This document shows positions 32,339 through 40,315 of a stretch of DNA of 56,864 bases, in pieces. The notes below the pieces were generated by a model. That model saw only the letters and a list, made by a program, of their open reading frames with translations. It had not been told where the DNA came from and made no database searches. Source of the stretch: Clostridia bacterium. Lineage in GTDB: Bacteria > Bacillota > Clostridia > Oscillospirales > Acutalibacteraceae. The translations under genes and the position numbers were made by a program. Location: NCBI GenBank assembly GCA_017435385.1, contig JAFSFB010000020.1:69251-126114 (forward strand), given 5' to 3'. The stretch's first letter is position 1. Every line of letters begins with the position of its first letter.

Positions 32339-33766
32339 TCAGTATTGGCTGTTTACCCTCAGAACCTCGTTACCGTTTTCGTCGTGTTCAGCCTGAGTTT
32401 TTGCCATATAAATCTTACCGTTCTTGTCATGGCGGAAATAATAATAGTCGCTGAAATCTTCATCGGGATAAAGAGCAGCGTTGATCGCATCATCACCGGG
32501 GTTGCAGATAGGTCCGGGAGGAAGTCCCTGGATCGAATAAGTGTCATAAGCATTCTGATACATCAGAGCCTGACCCGAAGAAACATTCTTTGCAACAAAA
32601 TATGAAATATAATTCTTGGTTGAGTCGCAACCGATGGTAGGCCATGATGCAGGTCTGTTGAGACGGTTATGAATAACCGCTGAAATCTTGCCCATCTGGT
32701 CTGAATTTGCAGCTTCACGCTGTACGATCGAAGCTATAGTAAGAACTTCATCCCTTGTCAGACCGAGTTCAATTCTTCTCTGCTCATATTCGTCTGTCCA
32801 CTTATTCTCCGATCCCTGAAGAAGCTTACGGATAACGCTGTTTGCGTCACTCTTTTCATAGAATTCGTAGGTGTCGGGATATAAATAGCCTTCAAGAGCG
32901 AATGTTCTGTCGGAATTCTTTTCGATTTCGGAAATAAAATCAAATTCAAAATCAGCTTCATTAATTGCAGCAAGCATCTCCTCTTTGCTGCAAACCTCAA
33001 ACTCATCGATCTTATCGATGATCTGATAAATTGTCCAGCCCTCAGGGAAAACGAGCCATACGGTGTCAGCCTCTTTCGGAGAAGCCTTGAATCTATTCAG
33101 AAAGCCCTCGAGGCCGAGGTTGCGTTCAACATAATAAACACCGCTGAGATATTTGGGATCGGCAGGCTTGTTTTTCTTGTTGATATTCTTGAACCATGTT
33201 ACAAGCTCATAATAAGACTTGCAGAAAAGCTTCTGATGAATCAGACCGTTATCGTCAAGAATGTCAATGATCTCACCTGTTGTTGCATCCTGAGGAATGA
33301 CGATCTTGACTTTTTCTTCGGATCTGTTGAGAGCAAGAACATCATTAACGCATGAAATGCCGAAGGCCGAAAATGCGGTTGTAAGAATAAGAACTACCGA
33401 GCAAAAAACGATCAGTCCGTTTTGGAGAACGATGTTCTTTTTTTTCTTTTTGCCCGAAGCTTTTTTTGAGGCAGGAGTAATGTCACTTGTTGAAATAATA
33501 TCTTCAACAACCTCAGGCTCTTTTTTTATCGGTCTGCGGTTTGAAAAATATATTTCTCCTTTATACTGAGGCTGATGCTCGGTTGCCGAGGTATCGGTCG
33601 ATGCCGAATCATAGTCATCAATATGAACCTCAAATTTTTTCTTCTCGACGGGAGGAGGTGTTATCTCATCGAGCTGAGAAGGGCTGAGATAATCGCTGTC
33701 ATCAATATGAACCGTAAACTTTTTTTCGGGTTTCTTGGGGATCTCGGGGAAGTTATCATTATTCAT
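32339..33766 (-). CDS. mltG: Endolytic transglycosylase MltG
   Basis: MltG is a membrane lytic transglycosylase that cuts growing glycan strands and limits their length. The 475-residue protein has a long cytoplasmic N-terminus with two related segments (KKFTVHIDDSDYL near 15 and KKFEVHIDDYDS near 43), a basic KKKKKN and one membrane helix (about 113-135). The YceG/MltG domain follows, with the catalytic Glu in ASIVQREAANSDQMGKI (about 350) and the downstream PTIGCDST and LPPGPICNPG. AAGGAGG precedes the ATG. The two VHIDD copies look like a tandem interaction motif, which is not typical of E. coli MltG but is seen in Gram-positive forms. Confidence 0.94.
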   Translation of the reverse strand: MNNDNFPEIPKKPEKKFTVHIDDSDYLSPSQLDEITPPPVEKKKFEVHIDDYDSASTDTSATEHQPQYKGEIYFSNRRPIKKEPEVVEDIISTSDITPASKKASGKKKKKNIVLQNGLIVFCSVVLILTTAFSAFGISCVNDVLALNRSEEKVKIVIPQDATTGEIIDILDDNGLIHQKLFCKSYYELVTWFKNINKKNKPADPKYLSGVYYVERNLGLEGFLNRFKASPKEADTVWLVFPEGWTIYQIIDKIDEFEVCSKEEMLAAINEADFEFDFISEIEKNSDRTFALEGYLYPDTYEFYEKSDANSVIRKLLQGSENKWTDEYEQRRIELGLTRDEVLTIASIVQREAANSDQMGKISAVIHNRLNRPASWPTIGCDSTKNYISYFVAKNVSSGQALMYQNAYDTYSIQGLPPGPICNPGDDAINAALYPDEDFSDYYYFRHDKNGKIYMAKTQAEHDENGNEVLRVNSQY

Positions 33767-33780
33767 ATGTATAAACCTCC

Positions 33781-34344
33781 TTAAATAAATATTGATTTAT
33801 CTTCAGTTAAAATTATATCCGTTTTTATATCATGCTCTTCTGAAGGAAGAGAGTCAACGAAAAATCTGTTTCTGCAAAGACCGACAGAGCGTACGCTATA
33901 AGCGGCAAGAAATCTGTCGTAATATCCTCCGCCGTAACCGAGTCTGTAGCCTCTTTTGTCAAACGCATATGCGGGTACAATACATAAAGTATCTTTAGTT
34001 AGTATTGCTTTTTTTGCGTTGTTTATGTCAACGGTAGGAATACCGAACTGATTTTCAGTCAGGTCATCGAAAGAAGAAATCTCATAAAATTCCATGCCAT
34101 CTTTAAAACAGTAAGGCACAGCAACTTTTTTGCCGACAGAAAGCGAATGAAGAATGATTTCCGTTGTGTCAACTTCGCTTCCGACAGAAACATAAATCAG
34201 AATCAGATCCGATTGCAAATATAGATCTGAAATTATCAGATTTTGCGTGATCGATCTGTCAATTGCTGTTCGCTCATCAATATCTATTGAGTTTCTCAAT
34301 TGAGAAAAATATTTTCTGAGTTCGGATTTCGATTTCATGAGCAT
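33781..34344 (-). CDS. 5-formyltetrahydrofolate cyclo-ligase
   Basis: This enzyme (MTHFS, YgfA/YqgN family) converts 5-formyl-THF to 5,10-methenyl-THF with ATP in one-carbon metabolism. The 187-residue protein has the N-terminal KSELRKYFSQLRNSI, the LIYVSVGSEVDT segment and the hallmark GYRLGYGGGYYDRFLA (about 131-146) that binds the nucleotide. The chosen ATG at 34344 overlaps the stop of the DJ-1 gene by ten bases; a second ATG at 34338 is equally possible. The ribosome site is weak, so translation may depend on coupling. Confidence 0.92.
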   Translation of the reverse strand: MLMKSKSELRKYFSQLRNSIDIDERTAIDRSITQNLIISDLYLQSDLILIYVSVGSEVDTTEIILHSLSVGKKVAVPYCFKDGMEFYEISSFDDLTENQFGIPTVDINNAKKAILTKDTLCIVPAYAFDKRGYRLGYGGGYYDRFLAAYSVRSVGLCRNRFFVDSLPSEEHDIKTDIILTEDKSIFI

Positions 34345-34877
34345 TGAAGAGTTTCTCTGAGTTCATCTGCAAAAGCTTGTCCTTTAACAGCGGAAACGAT
34401 GGCAAGTCCGAAATTGACAGCGCTGCCCATGCCTTTTGCCGTGATGATATTCCCCTGCGTGCAAACAAACTTATCGGATACTACCGCACCCTTGAGCTCA
34501 TCCTCAAAACCGGGAAAACAAACGGCTTCAATGCCGTTGAGAAGACCTTTTCTGCCGAGAATCAAAGGGGCTGCGCAAATGGCGCACAGGTATTTGCCGT
34601 TATCATAACAATAATCAATGACCTTATGGACCTTATCGCAGTCAAAAAGATTAAGCGTTCCGGGCATGCCTCCGGGAAGAATAACGCCGGAGCAATCGGA
34701 AATTTCGCATATATCATCGGAAGAAATATCACAGTTGACTGAAATGCCGTGTGAGCCGCAAACGGTTTTACCTCCGACTCCGATGCTTTTTATTTCAATT
34801 CCTGCTCGTCTGATAACATCGAGCGTTGCAATTGCTTCAACTTCCTCGAAGCCGTCAGCAAAAAATATATAAAACAT
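34335..34877 (-). CDS. DJ-1/PfpI family protein
   Basis: A 180-residue glutamine-amidotransferase-like protein of the DJ-1/ThiJ branch. It begins FYIFFADGFEEVEAIATLDVIRRAG with the conserved Glu (about 11). It has LPGGMPGTLNL and the nucleophile elbow AICAAPLILG with Cys about 100, then QGNIITAKGMGSAVNFGLAIV. Members act as deglycases, chaperones or enzymes of unclear substrate. The length and motifs match the YajL/DJ-1 group in Firmicutes. It lies between a GNAT gene and the folate cyclo-ligase in the operon. Confidence 0.9.
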   Translation of the reverse strand: MFYIFFADGFEEVEAIATLDVIRRAGIEIKSIGVGGKTVCGSHGISVNCDISSDDICEISDCSGVILPGGMPGTLNLFDCDKVHKVIDYCYDNGKYLCAICAAPLILGRKGLLNGIEAVCFPGFEDELKGAVVSDKFVCTQGNIITAKGMGSAVNFGLAIVSAVKGQAFADELRETLQCS

Positions 34878-34888
34878 GATTTTCCTCC

Positions 34889-35695
34889 TCAGTCAAGAGT
34901 TAAATTGAGATATGCGTTGTTGATTTGTGAAATAATATTTTCCGCTCTGTCTGAAACAGCAAGAGCCATGCCGCTGTCTTTCACGGAATATTCGGCAGAA
35001 TCGATCTCATATCCGAACGGTAAATCAATTTCAAAGCATGTCGGGGCATCCGAAATTCTTATCTTATGCAGCATATTTCTCAAATCACAACCTGTAAAGA
35101 CAATATCCTTTACAGTACATGTGCCATCCTCAACGGTGTAAAGGCAACGGCCTTCACGGCATAACAATGTTTTTCCGCCGTAAAATTCATGCTGTTTTAT
35201 GGCATAATCAACCGATTTATCATCCCAGACAAAGCGGTCATAATCAACGGACGTAATTACAGAAATATCATCTGTTTTATCAGCTGAAATAACAACGGTT
35301 TCGGATGAAAAAACTGTTTTATAGCCGTTTGATGCGTAATAATCGTAAAGACCTTTTTCCGCCGGCTTCAGACAAATGAAATCCTTCTCTCTCTCATATG
35401 AAAGATGTTTCGAGAAGTCAAGCATTTCTTTCATTATTCCCCTGCCCCTGAATTCTTTGAGAGTTGCAGCGGCATAGAGATAATAGGAATTGAAAAGCTT
35501 ACCCTTAACCGATAATTTACCGTCAAGAAGAAAAAGCATTGATGTGATTTTTCCGTCATTTTCTGAAACTACGGTATTTTCGGGAATATAGCGGTTATCA
35601 AGAAATAATCCGATAGCTTCTTCGCTGTCACCAAACGCTTCCTTCCAGAGAAAGATCAGACCTTCTCTGTCACTTTCCGCAGATAATCTTATCAT
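34889..35695 (-). CDS. GNAT acetyltransferase, Eis-like
   Basis: A 268-residue protein with an N-terminal GNAT domain (about 1-125) and a C-terminal sterol-carrier-like half, the layout of the Eis/DUF4453-type acetyltransferases. The acetyl-CoA loop is in LKEFRGRGIMKEML (about 78-91), and KPAEKGLYDYYASNGYK is the late GNAT motif. The target amine is unknown. It overlaps the thymidylate kinase stop by four bases, so the two are coupled. The C-terminal half could bind substrate; this is family inference. Confidence 0.8.
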   Translation of the reverse strand: MIRLSAESDREGLIFLWKEAFGDSEEAIGLFLDNRYIPENTVVSENDGKITSMLFLLDGKLSVKGKLFNSYYLYAAATLKEFRGRGIMKEMLDFSKHLSYEREKDFICLKPAEKGLYDYYASNGYKTVFSSETVVISADKTDDISVITSVDYDRFVWDDKSVDYAIKQHEFYGGKTLLCREGRCLYTVEDGTCTVKDIVFTGCDLRNMLHKIRISDAPTCFEIDLPFGYEIDSAEYSVKDSGMALAVSDRAENIISQINNAYLNLTLD

Positions 35696-36360
35696 AAGCC
35701 GAGAGCTGAAGATACAGCTTCAAAAACCTTTACGGAAATCTCTTCGATAGAGAGGGGCTCTCCTTTTTCGGCGCAGATGATCCTTGTCCATCCAAGCTTT
35801 GAGCAGGAATAATCCGCAGCTTTTCTACAGCTGTTGAGATATTCAACATCTTTTTCGTGAATATCCTTCTTGCTTTCGTCGCCGTTATATCTTCCGCTCA
35901 TAAGCTTCTGTGAAACTTCGATCGGCATGTCGAGATATATAACAGCATCGGGCTTAGGTATCCCCATTTTATTATACTCGAAATCCTCGAGCCATTCGAG
36001 ATATGAGTCCCATTCGGCTTCGGGTGTTTTTGTAAGCTGATGATATGCGTTTGAGGTTGTATATCTGTCTGCAAGAAATATTTCGCCTGCAAGGTATTTA
36101 TCCTTCCAATAACAGTTATAACTGACATATCTGTCAACCGCAAAGAATGAAGAGGCTGCATAGGCATTGACATCGGAGGGATTGCTGCCGAATCTACCCG
36201 CAAGATACATTTTTACGGGTTCGCAGGCAGGATCATCGTAATTGGGAAGTTTAATGGAATTGATATTGATCCCCTTTTCAGCCAGCTTCTGACGCAGAAG
36301 ATTCTCCTGAGTTGATTTTCCGCTTCCGTCAAGCCCTTCGATTACAATCAGCTTTCCCAT
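35692..36360 (-). CDS. tmk: Thymidylate kinase
   Basis: A 222-residue P-loop kinase that converts dTMP to dTDP. Walker A is VIEGLDGSGKST (6-17), the DRY motif is in LADRYTTSNAYHQ (about 96-108), and the lid is around LMSGRYNGDESKKDIHEKDVEYL. The sequence is a bit longer and more divergent than E. coli Tmk, but the DRYxxS-type pocket and size fit. Another deoxynucleoside kinase is less likely. It is the first gene of an operon of seven and has a good promoter. Confidence 0.88.
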   Translation of the reverse strand: MGKLIVIEGLDGSGKSTQENLLRQKLAEKGININSIKLPNYDDPACEPVKMYLAGRFGSNPSDVNAYAASSFFAVDRYVSYNCYWKDKYLAGEIFLADRYTTSNAYHQLTKTPEAEWDSYLEWLEDFEYNKMGIPKPDAVIYLDMPIEVSQKLMSGRYNGDESKKDIHEKDVEYLNSCRKAADYSCSKLGWTRIICAEKGEPLSIEEISVKVFEAVSSALGL

Positions 36361-36404
36361 ACTCTGCCTCCATAATAAACGGTAATTTTTAAATTATTTA
36401 AAAC

Positions 36405-36433
36405 ATTATATCAAATTATTGTATACAAATCAA
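36405..36433 (-). promoter_or_regulatory. Promoter of the tmk operon
   Basis: On the minus strand TTGATT (36428-36433), 17 bases, and a perfect TATAAT (36405-36410), 45 bases before tmk. The -35 lies only a few bases beyond the copper ATPase stop, with no clear terminator between them. Confidence 0.7.
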
Positions 36434-36436
36434 GGG

Positions 36437-38665
36437 TCAATGTTTTCTGCGCAGTCGGAGTGAATTGCTGACAACAGTCACCGAGCTGAGCGACATCGCT
36501 GCCGCAGCTATCATCGGGCTGAGAAGCGGACCCGAGAAAACATGGAGAAGACCGGCCGCAACCGGAATGCAGATAACATTATACGCAAATGCCCAGAATA
36601 AATTCTGCTTTATGATTCTGAAAGTACTCCTGCTGATTCTGACCGCAGTAAGAACCTTTGAAATATCACCGCCCATGAGAACGATATCAGCAGATTCAAT
36701 GGCGATATCCGTTCCCGTGCCGATTGCCATTCCGACATCGGAGGCTGTAAGCGAAGGAGCATCGTTGATTCCGTCGCCTACCATGGCAACGGTTTTACCC
36801 TCACTCTGAAGCTTTCTGATGATATCAAGCTTATCATCAGGCATCAGCTCGGCAAAAACTGTTTCAATTCCTGCTTTTGAAGCGATTGCTTCTGCGGTTT
36901 TACGGTTATCCCCCGTAAGCATTACCGTGCCTATTCCAAGCGATTTGAGTTCCGATATAACATCTGTGCAGTCCGGACGAAGCGAATCGGCAATTGCAGC
37001 ACCTGCGCAAAGAATGCCGTCAACAGCCATCAGAACAGCTGTTTTCCCTTCTGAGCCTGCATTGAGAATAAACTCTTCGCTGTCAGAAACATCAATTCCG
37101 CATGATGTCAGCAGCTTTCTGTTGCCGCAAACAACGGTTTTTGAATTAACGGAGCATCTGATGCCGAGTCCCGTCAAGAATTCTGTTTCGGAGGATTCAA
37201 GCTCCGTAAAACGGTTTTCATGACAGTAGTTTCTTATCGCAACGGAAAGAGGATGCTCGCTTTTCATTTCTGCAGATCCGAAATACGAGAGCGCATCGTT
37301 GAAGCTGATACCGTTAAAGCATATAAATTCATCAACCTGAGGTCTGCCGTTGGTAACTGTACCCGTTTTATCAAAAACGACCGTATCGATTTTATTGAGT
37401 CTTTCGAGAGCTTCTCCGCTTTTGATAAGAATACCGTCGGAAGCACTTCTGCCCATTGATACGGTCAGAGCTGTCGGAGTTGCAAGCCCCAAAGAGCACG
37501 GACATGCAATAACCAGAACGCAGACAAATATTCTGAGAGCAAATGAAAAGCTCTCTCCGCTTATCAACCATAAAAGAGCGGATATGACTGCGATCGCCAT
37601 GACAACGGGCACAAATACCGAAGCAATTCTATTTGCAAGGTTTGCGATCGGAGCTTTTGTTGACTGAGCCTGAGAAACATAATCAGCTATTCTTGCAGGA
37701 GCGGATTCATTGACTTCGGCGGAAACTTTGAACTCAATATAGCCGTTTATATTAAGCGTTCCTGCGAAAACCTCGGAATTCTCAGCTTTATCAACGGGTA
37801 AGCTTTCGCCCGTAAGCATGGATTCATCAGCCGTGCATGTTCCGCCGATGACAGTTCCGTCAACGGGAATTATCATACCTGATTTCACGGCAACGATATC
37901 GCCTTTACGGAGCGAATCGGTTGAAACCTCTTTTTCTTTTCCGTCAATTATAAGCAAAGCAGTTGACGGAGAAAGATCCATCAGCTTTTCAACGGCTGAA
38001 TTCGTTTTCTTTTTGCTTGCTGATTCGAGATATCTTCCGATAAGAATAAAGGTAATAATCATTCCGGCAGACTCAAAATATAGCTGATGAACATAGCTTT
38101 CGTTTCCGCCGATTATTTCGGTAAGAGAATATATGCTGTAGAAAAATGATGCAAGAGAGCCGATTGAAATAAGCGTGTCCATGTTTACATTTTTATGAAC
38201 AGCAGCTTTCATGGCATTTTTATAAATATCAAATCCGCTGAGCATAACAAGAACGGAAAGCACAAGCTGAGTAACAGCATATGCTACCGCATTGAATACG
38301 GGATCAATTGCTCGGGGCAACGGGAGTCCGAGCATATGACCCATTGAAATATAGAAAAGCGGAAGCGCAAACACCACAGAAATTATCAGTCTGATCTTTG
38401 CCGATCTTTCATCAGCCTCGCTTTTTTCTCTTTTTTCGGATTTGGTCTGACTCTGAGGAACCGAGGCTTTGAAACCGGCATTGTTTATCGATTCGATAAC
38501 CGTATCAACCGAAACGGTATTTTCATCAAAAGATATGAGGGCATTGCCTCCCGTCAGATTTACGCTGCAGGAGTCAACGCCCTCTGTTTTATTCAAAGCT
38601 TTTTCAACCGCCGCAGAGCAAGCGGCACAATGCATTCCGACAACATTCAGAATTATTTTTGTCAT
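36437..38665 (-). CDS. copA: Copper-translocating P-type ATPase
   Basis: A P1B-type ATPase of 742 residues exporting Cu+ from the cytoplasm. One N-terminal heavy-metal domain has CxxC in GMHCAACSAAVEKAL (9-23). Eight membrane helices follow, with the CPC channel motif in IACPCSLGLATPTAL. The actuator MLTGESLPVDK, the phosphorylation site FDKTGTVTNG, the SEHPLS box, GDGINDAPSL hinge and the TM8 Met-Ser-Ser motif (AAMSLSSVTVVSNS) are all present. This set marks the CopA (1B-1) group. It has its own promoter. No CopY/CsoR-like gene is beside it. Confidence 0.95.
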   Translation of the reverse strand: MTKIILNVVGMHCAACSAAVEKALNKTEGVDSCSVNLTGGNALISFDENTVSVDTVIESINNAGFKASVPQSQTKSEKREKSEADERSAKIRLIISVVFALPLFYISMGHMLGLPLPRAIDPVFNAVAYAVTQLVLSVLVMLSGFDIYKNAMKAAVHKNVNMDTLISIGSLASFFYSIYSLTEIIGGNESYVHQLYFESAGMIITFILIGRYLESASKKKTNSAVEKLMDLSPSTALLIIDGKEKEVSTDSLRKGDIVAVKSGMIIPVDGTVIGGTCTADESMLTGESLPVDKAENSEVFAGTLNINGYIEFKVSAEVNESAPARIADYVSQAQSTKAPIANLANRIASVFVPVVMAIAVISALLWLISGESFSFALRIFVCVLVIACPCSLGLATPTALTVSMGRSASDGILIKSGEALERLNKIDTVVFDKTGTVTNGRPQVDEFICFNGISFNDALSYFGSAEMKSEHPLSVAIRNYCHENRFTELESSETEFLTGLGIRCSVNSKTVVCGNRKLLTSCGIDVSDSEEFILNAGSEGKTAVLMAVDGILCAGAAIADSLRPDCTDVISELKSLGIGTVMLTGDNRKTAEAIASKAGIETVFAELMPDDKLDIIRKLQSEGKTVAMVGDGINDAPSLTASDVGMAIGTGTDIAIESADIVLMGGDISKVLTAVRISRSTFRIIKQNLFWAFAYNVICIPVAAGLLHVFSGPLLSPMIAAAAMSLSSVTVVSNSLRLRRKH

Positions 38666-38691
38666 ATATAACCACCTCTTCAGACAGTTAT

Positions 38692-38720
38692 ATTTTAACC
38701 CTAATTCCGAAAAATTTCAA
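38692..38720 (-). promoter_or_regulatory. Promoter of copA
   Basis: On the minus strand TTGAAA (38715-38720), 17 bases, TAAAAT (38692-38697). I see no clear CsoR or CopY operator repeat in the gap. Confidence 0.55.
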
Positions 38721-38725
38721 TAGTC

Positions 38726-39313
38726 TTACAGACTAAACCGACTGTCAATAATCGGTTGAATTTGTTCATTTTTTATAGCACGAAGAATCGCATCTTCCGT
38801 TTTACCGAAATCGGCAATCACAGATCTCGGTTTGCCGAGAGGATTGTCCTGAGAAAAAGGAATAAAATAGATATTCTTAATGTTCATGAGCTTTCCGATA
38901 TTCTTTGCCGAGCCGGAAAGAGCATCGTTTGTTGATACCGCGATCAGCAGCGGTCTGTTATTTCTCAGGTGTGACTTTGCCGCAAGAGTAACGGGCGTGT
39001 CGGTTATTCCGTTTGCAAGCTTAGCAAGTGTATTGCCCGTGCAAGGTTCAATGACAAGAATATCAAGCATTTTCTCAGGACCGATGGGTTCTGCATCGGG
39101 TATTGTCGAAATGATCTTTTTACCGCATATTTCTTCAATTCTGCGAATATGTTCTTCTGCTTTTCCGAATCTTGTATCTGTCTGATAAGCGTTGAATGAC
39201 ATAATCGGAAAAATATTATATCCTTTATCTGAAAGCTTTTTCATTTCCGCTATAACTTCGGAAAAAGTGCAGAAGGAGCCGCAGAGAGCAAATCCGATAT
39301 TGATATTATTCAT
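38726..39313 (-). CDS. dpaB: Dipicolinate synthase subunit B
   Basis: The flavoprotein-fold subunit (SpoVFB) of dipicolinate synthase, which makes the DPA packed with calcium into the spore core. The 195-residue protein starts NIGFALCGSFCTFSEV (4-19), followed by the flavin-binding PCTGNTLAKLANGITDTPVTLA and the SHLRNNRPLLIAVSTND region. It overlaps the dpaA stop by eight bases, so subunits are translationally coupled. Length is as in Bacillus. Confidence 0.95.
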   Translation of the reverse strand: MNNINIGFALCGSFCTFSEVIAEMKKLSDKGYNIFPIMSFNAYQTDTRFGKAEEHIRRIEEICGKKIISTIPDAEPIGPEKMLDILVIEPCTGNTLAKLANGITDTPVTLAAKSHLRNNRPLLIAVSTNDALSGSAKNIGKLMNIKNIYFIPFSQDNPLGKPRSVIADFGKTEDAILRAIKNEQIQPIIDSRFSL

Positions 39314-40169
39314 GGAACTCCTCCCTGAGAATATTGAGAACTCCGTCGGCTATGATCTCACCGGCTGTTTTGGGAGCGACTTTTCCCGGAAGTGACGAGC
39401 AAAGAACTGCATTGAGTCCGAGTTCGGAAGCAACAGCAAAATCCGTTCCGTAAGGCGAGGACGCAACATCAATTATCAGACAGTCCGTTCTGAGATTCTC
39501 GAGAATATTTCTGTTTATCACAACCGACGGAATCGTGTTGATAATCATATCATATTCATCAGCTGTTTTTGAAAAATCGGATATCAGACAGGAGTCATAC
39601 CCTTTTGTTTTTGCTTTTGCAAGGTCGGAATATTTTCGTGCACATACTGTCACATCCGCACCTATCGACGAAAGCACATCAGCCGTTACGCTTGCGATTC
39701 TACCGTATCCGAAAACAGCGATTCTGCTTGAATTGATGGTATATTCAATATTGTCGATCATTGCTTTGAGGATACCCTGAACGGTCGGAACGGCATTCAT
39801 AACGGTTACCTCTTCCCGTTTGAAATAATCAAAAACACGACTGCCGTTTTTCCTGAGCTTGGCTTCCATCGGTCTGCTTACCATTCCGGCAAATACTATG
39901 TGATCGGAAGAAAGCATTGAAACGATGTCATCGACCGTTTCCTTCATGGGAACGATTCCGAACAGATATTTTCCGTCTTTTGAAATCGGAAGAGGAAGAA
40001 TAACATTTTTTACTGTTTTAAGCACAGAGGAAAGGTCGGGAGAACATATTCTGCTTTTTTCGGGTAATCCGTAAATAAAAACGGTATTCCCCTTCTTTTC
40101 AAGATAATCTGCCATATATAGCTGACGGGAATCCCCGCCGATAATGATGAATTTATCGTTGTTTTTCAA
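39306..40169 (-). CDS. dpaA: Dipicolinate synthase subunit A
   Basis: The NAD(P)-binding catalytic subunit (SpoVFA) of dipicolinate synthase, expressed in the mother cell under sigma-K. The 287-residue protein begins KFIIIGGDSRQLYMADYL (5-22), a dinucleotide fold, and continues with the second Rossmann motif AVFGYGRIASVTADVLSSIG and MIINTIPSVV. The start codon is TTG at 40169 with AAGGAGGTG five bases upstream, a very strong site. A sigma-K-like promoter sits 30-55 bases upstream. dpaB follows directly. Confidence 0.95.
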   Translation of the reverse strand: MKNNDKFIIIGGDSRQLYMADYLEKKGNTVFIYGLPEKSRICSPDLSSVLKTVKNVILPLPISKDGKYLFGIVPMKETVDDIVSMLSSDHIVFAGMVSRPMEAKLRKNGSRVFDYFKREEVTVMNAVPTVQGILKAMIDNIEYTINSSRIAVFGYGRIASVTADVLSSIGADVTVCARKYSDLAKAKTKGYDSCLISDFSKTADEYDMIINTIPSVVINRNILENLRTDCLIIDVASSPYGTDFAVASELGLNAVLCSSLPGKVAPKTAGEIIADGVLNILREEFHE

Positions 40170-40197
40170 ATCAGCACCTCCTTGGTGGTGATACTAC

Positions 40198-40224
40198 ATT
40201 TTATGATATTAATAATCGCTTGTT
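40198..40224 (-). promoter_or_regulatory. Sigma-K-like promoter of dpaAB
   Basis: On the minus strand AACA (40221-40224) is followed, 16 bases after its AC, by CATAAAAT (40198-40205). This matches the sigma-K pattern of an AC -35 and a CATAnnnTA-type -10 with only the last position off. dpaAB (spoVF) is a sigma-K operon in Bacillus and sigK lies 14 kb away, so the reading is consistent. It is an eye match, not a scored one. Confidence 0.55.
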
Positions 40225-40255
40225 ACAAATTTAACTAAAAAATTTTAAATACTGC

Positions 40256-40284
40256 TTTATTTTTCTTATTACATGTAATATAAT
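40256..40284 (+). promoter_or_regulatory. Promoter of murC-lacZ
   Basis: A perfect TATAAT (40279-40284) lies 31 bases before the murC start. The -35 at the right spacing, TTTATT (40256-40261), is weak. The call rests mostly on the -10. Confidence 0.45.
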
Positions 40285-40315
40285 ATCTATAACTGATTTG
40301 AAAGGACGATATCAT

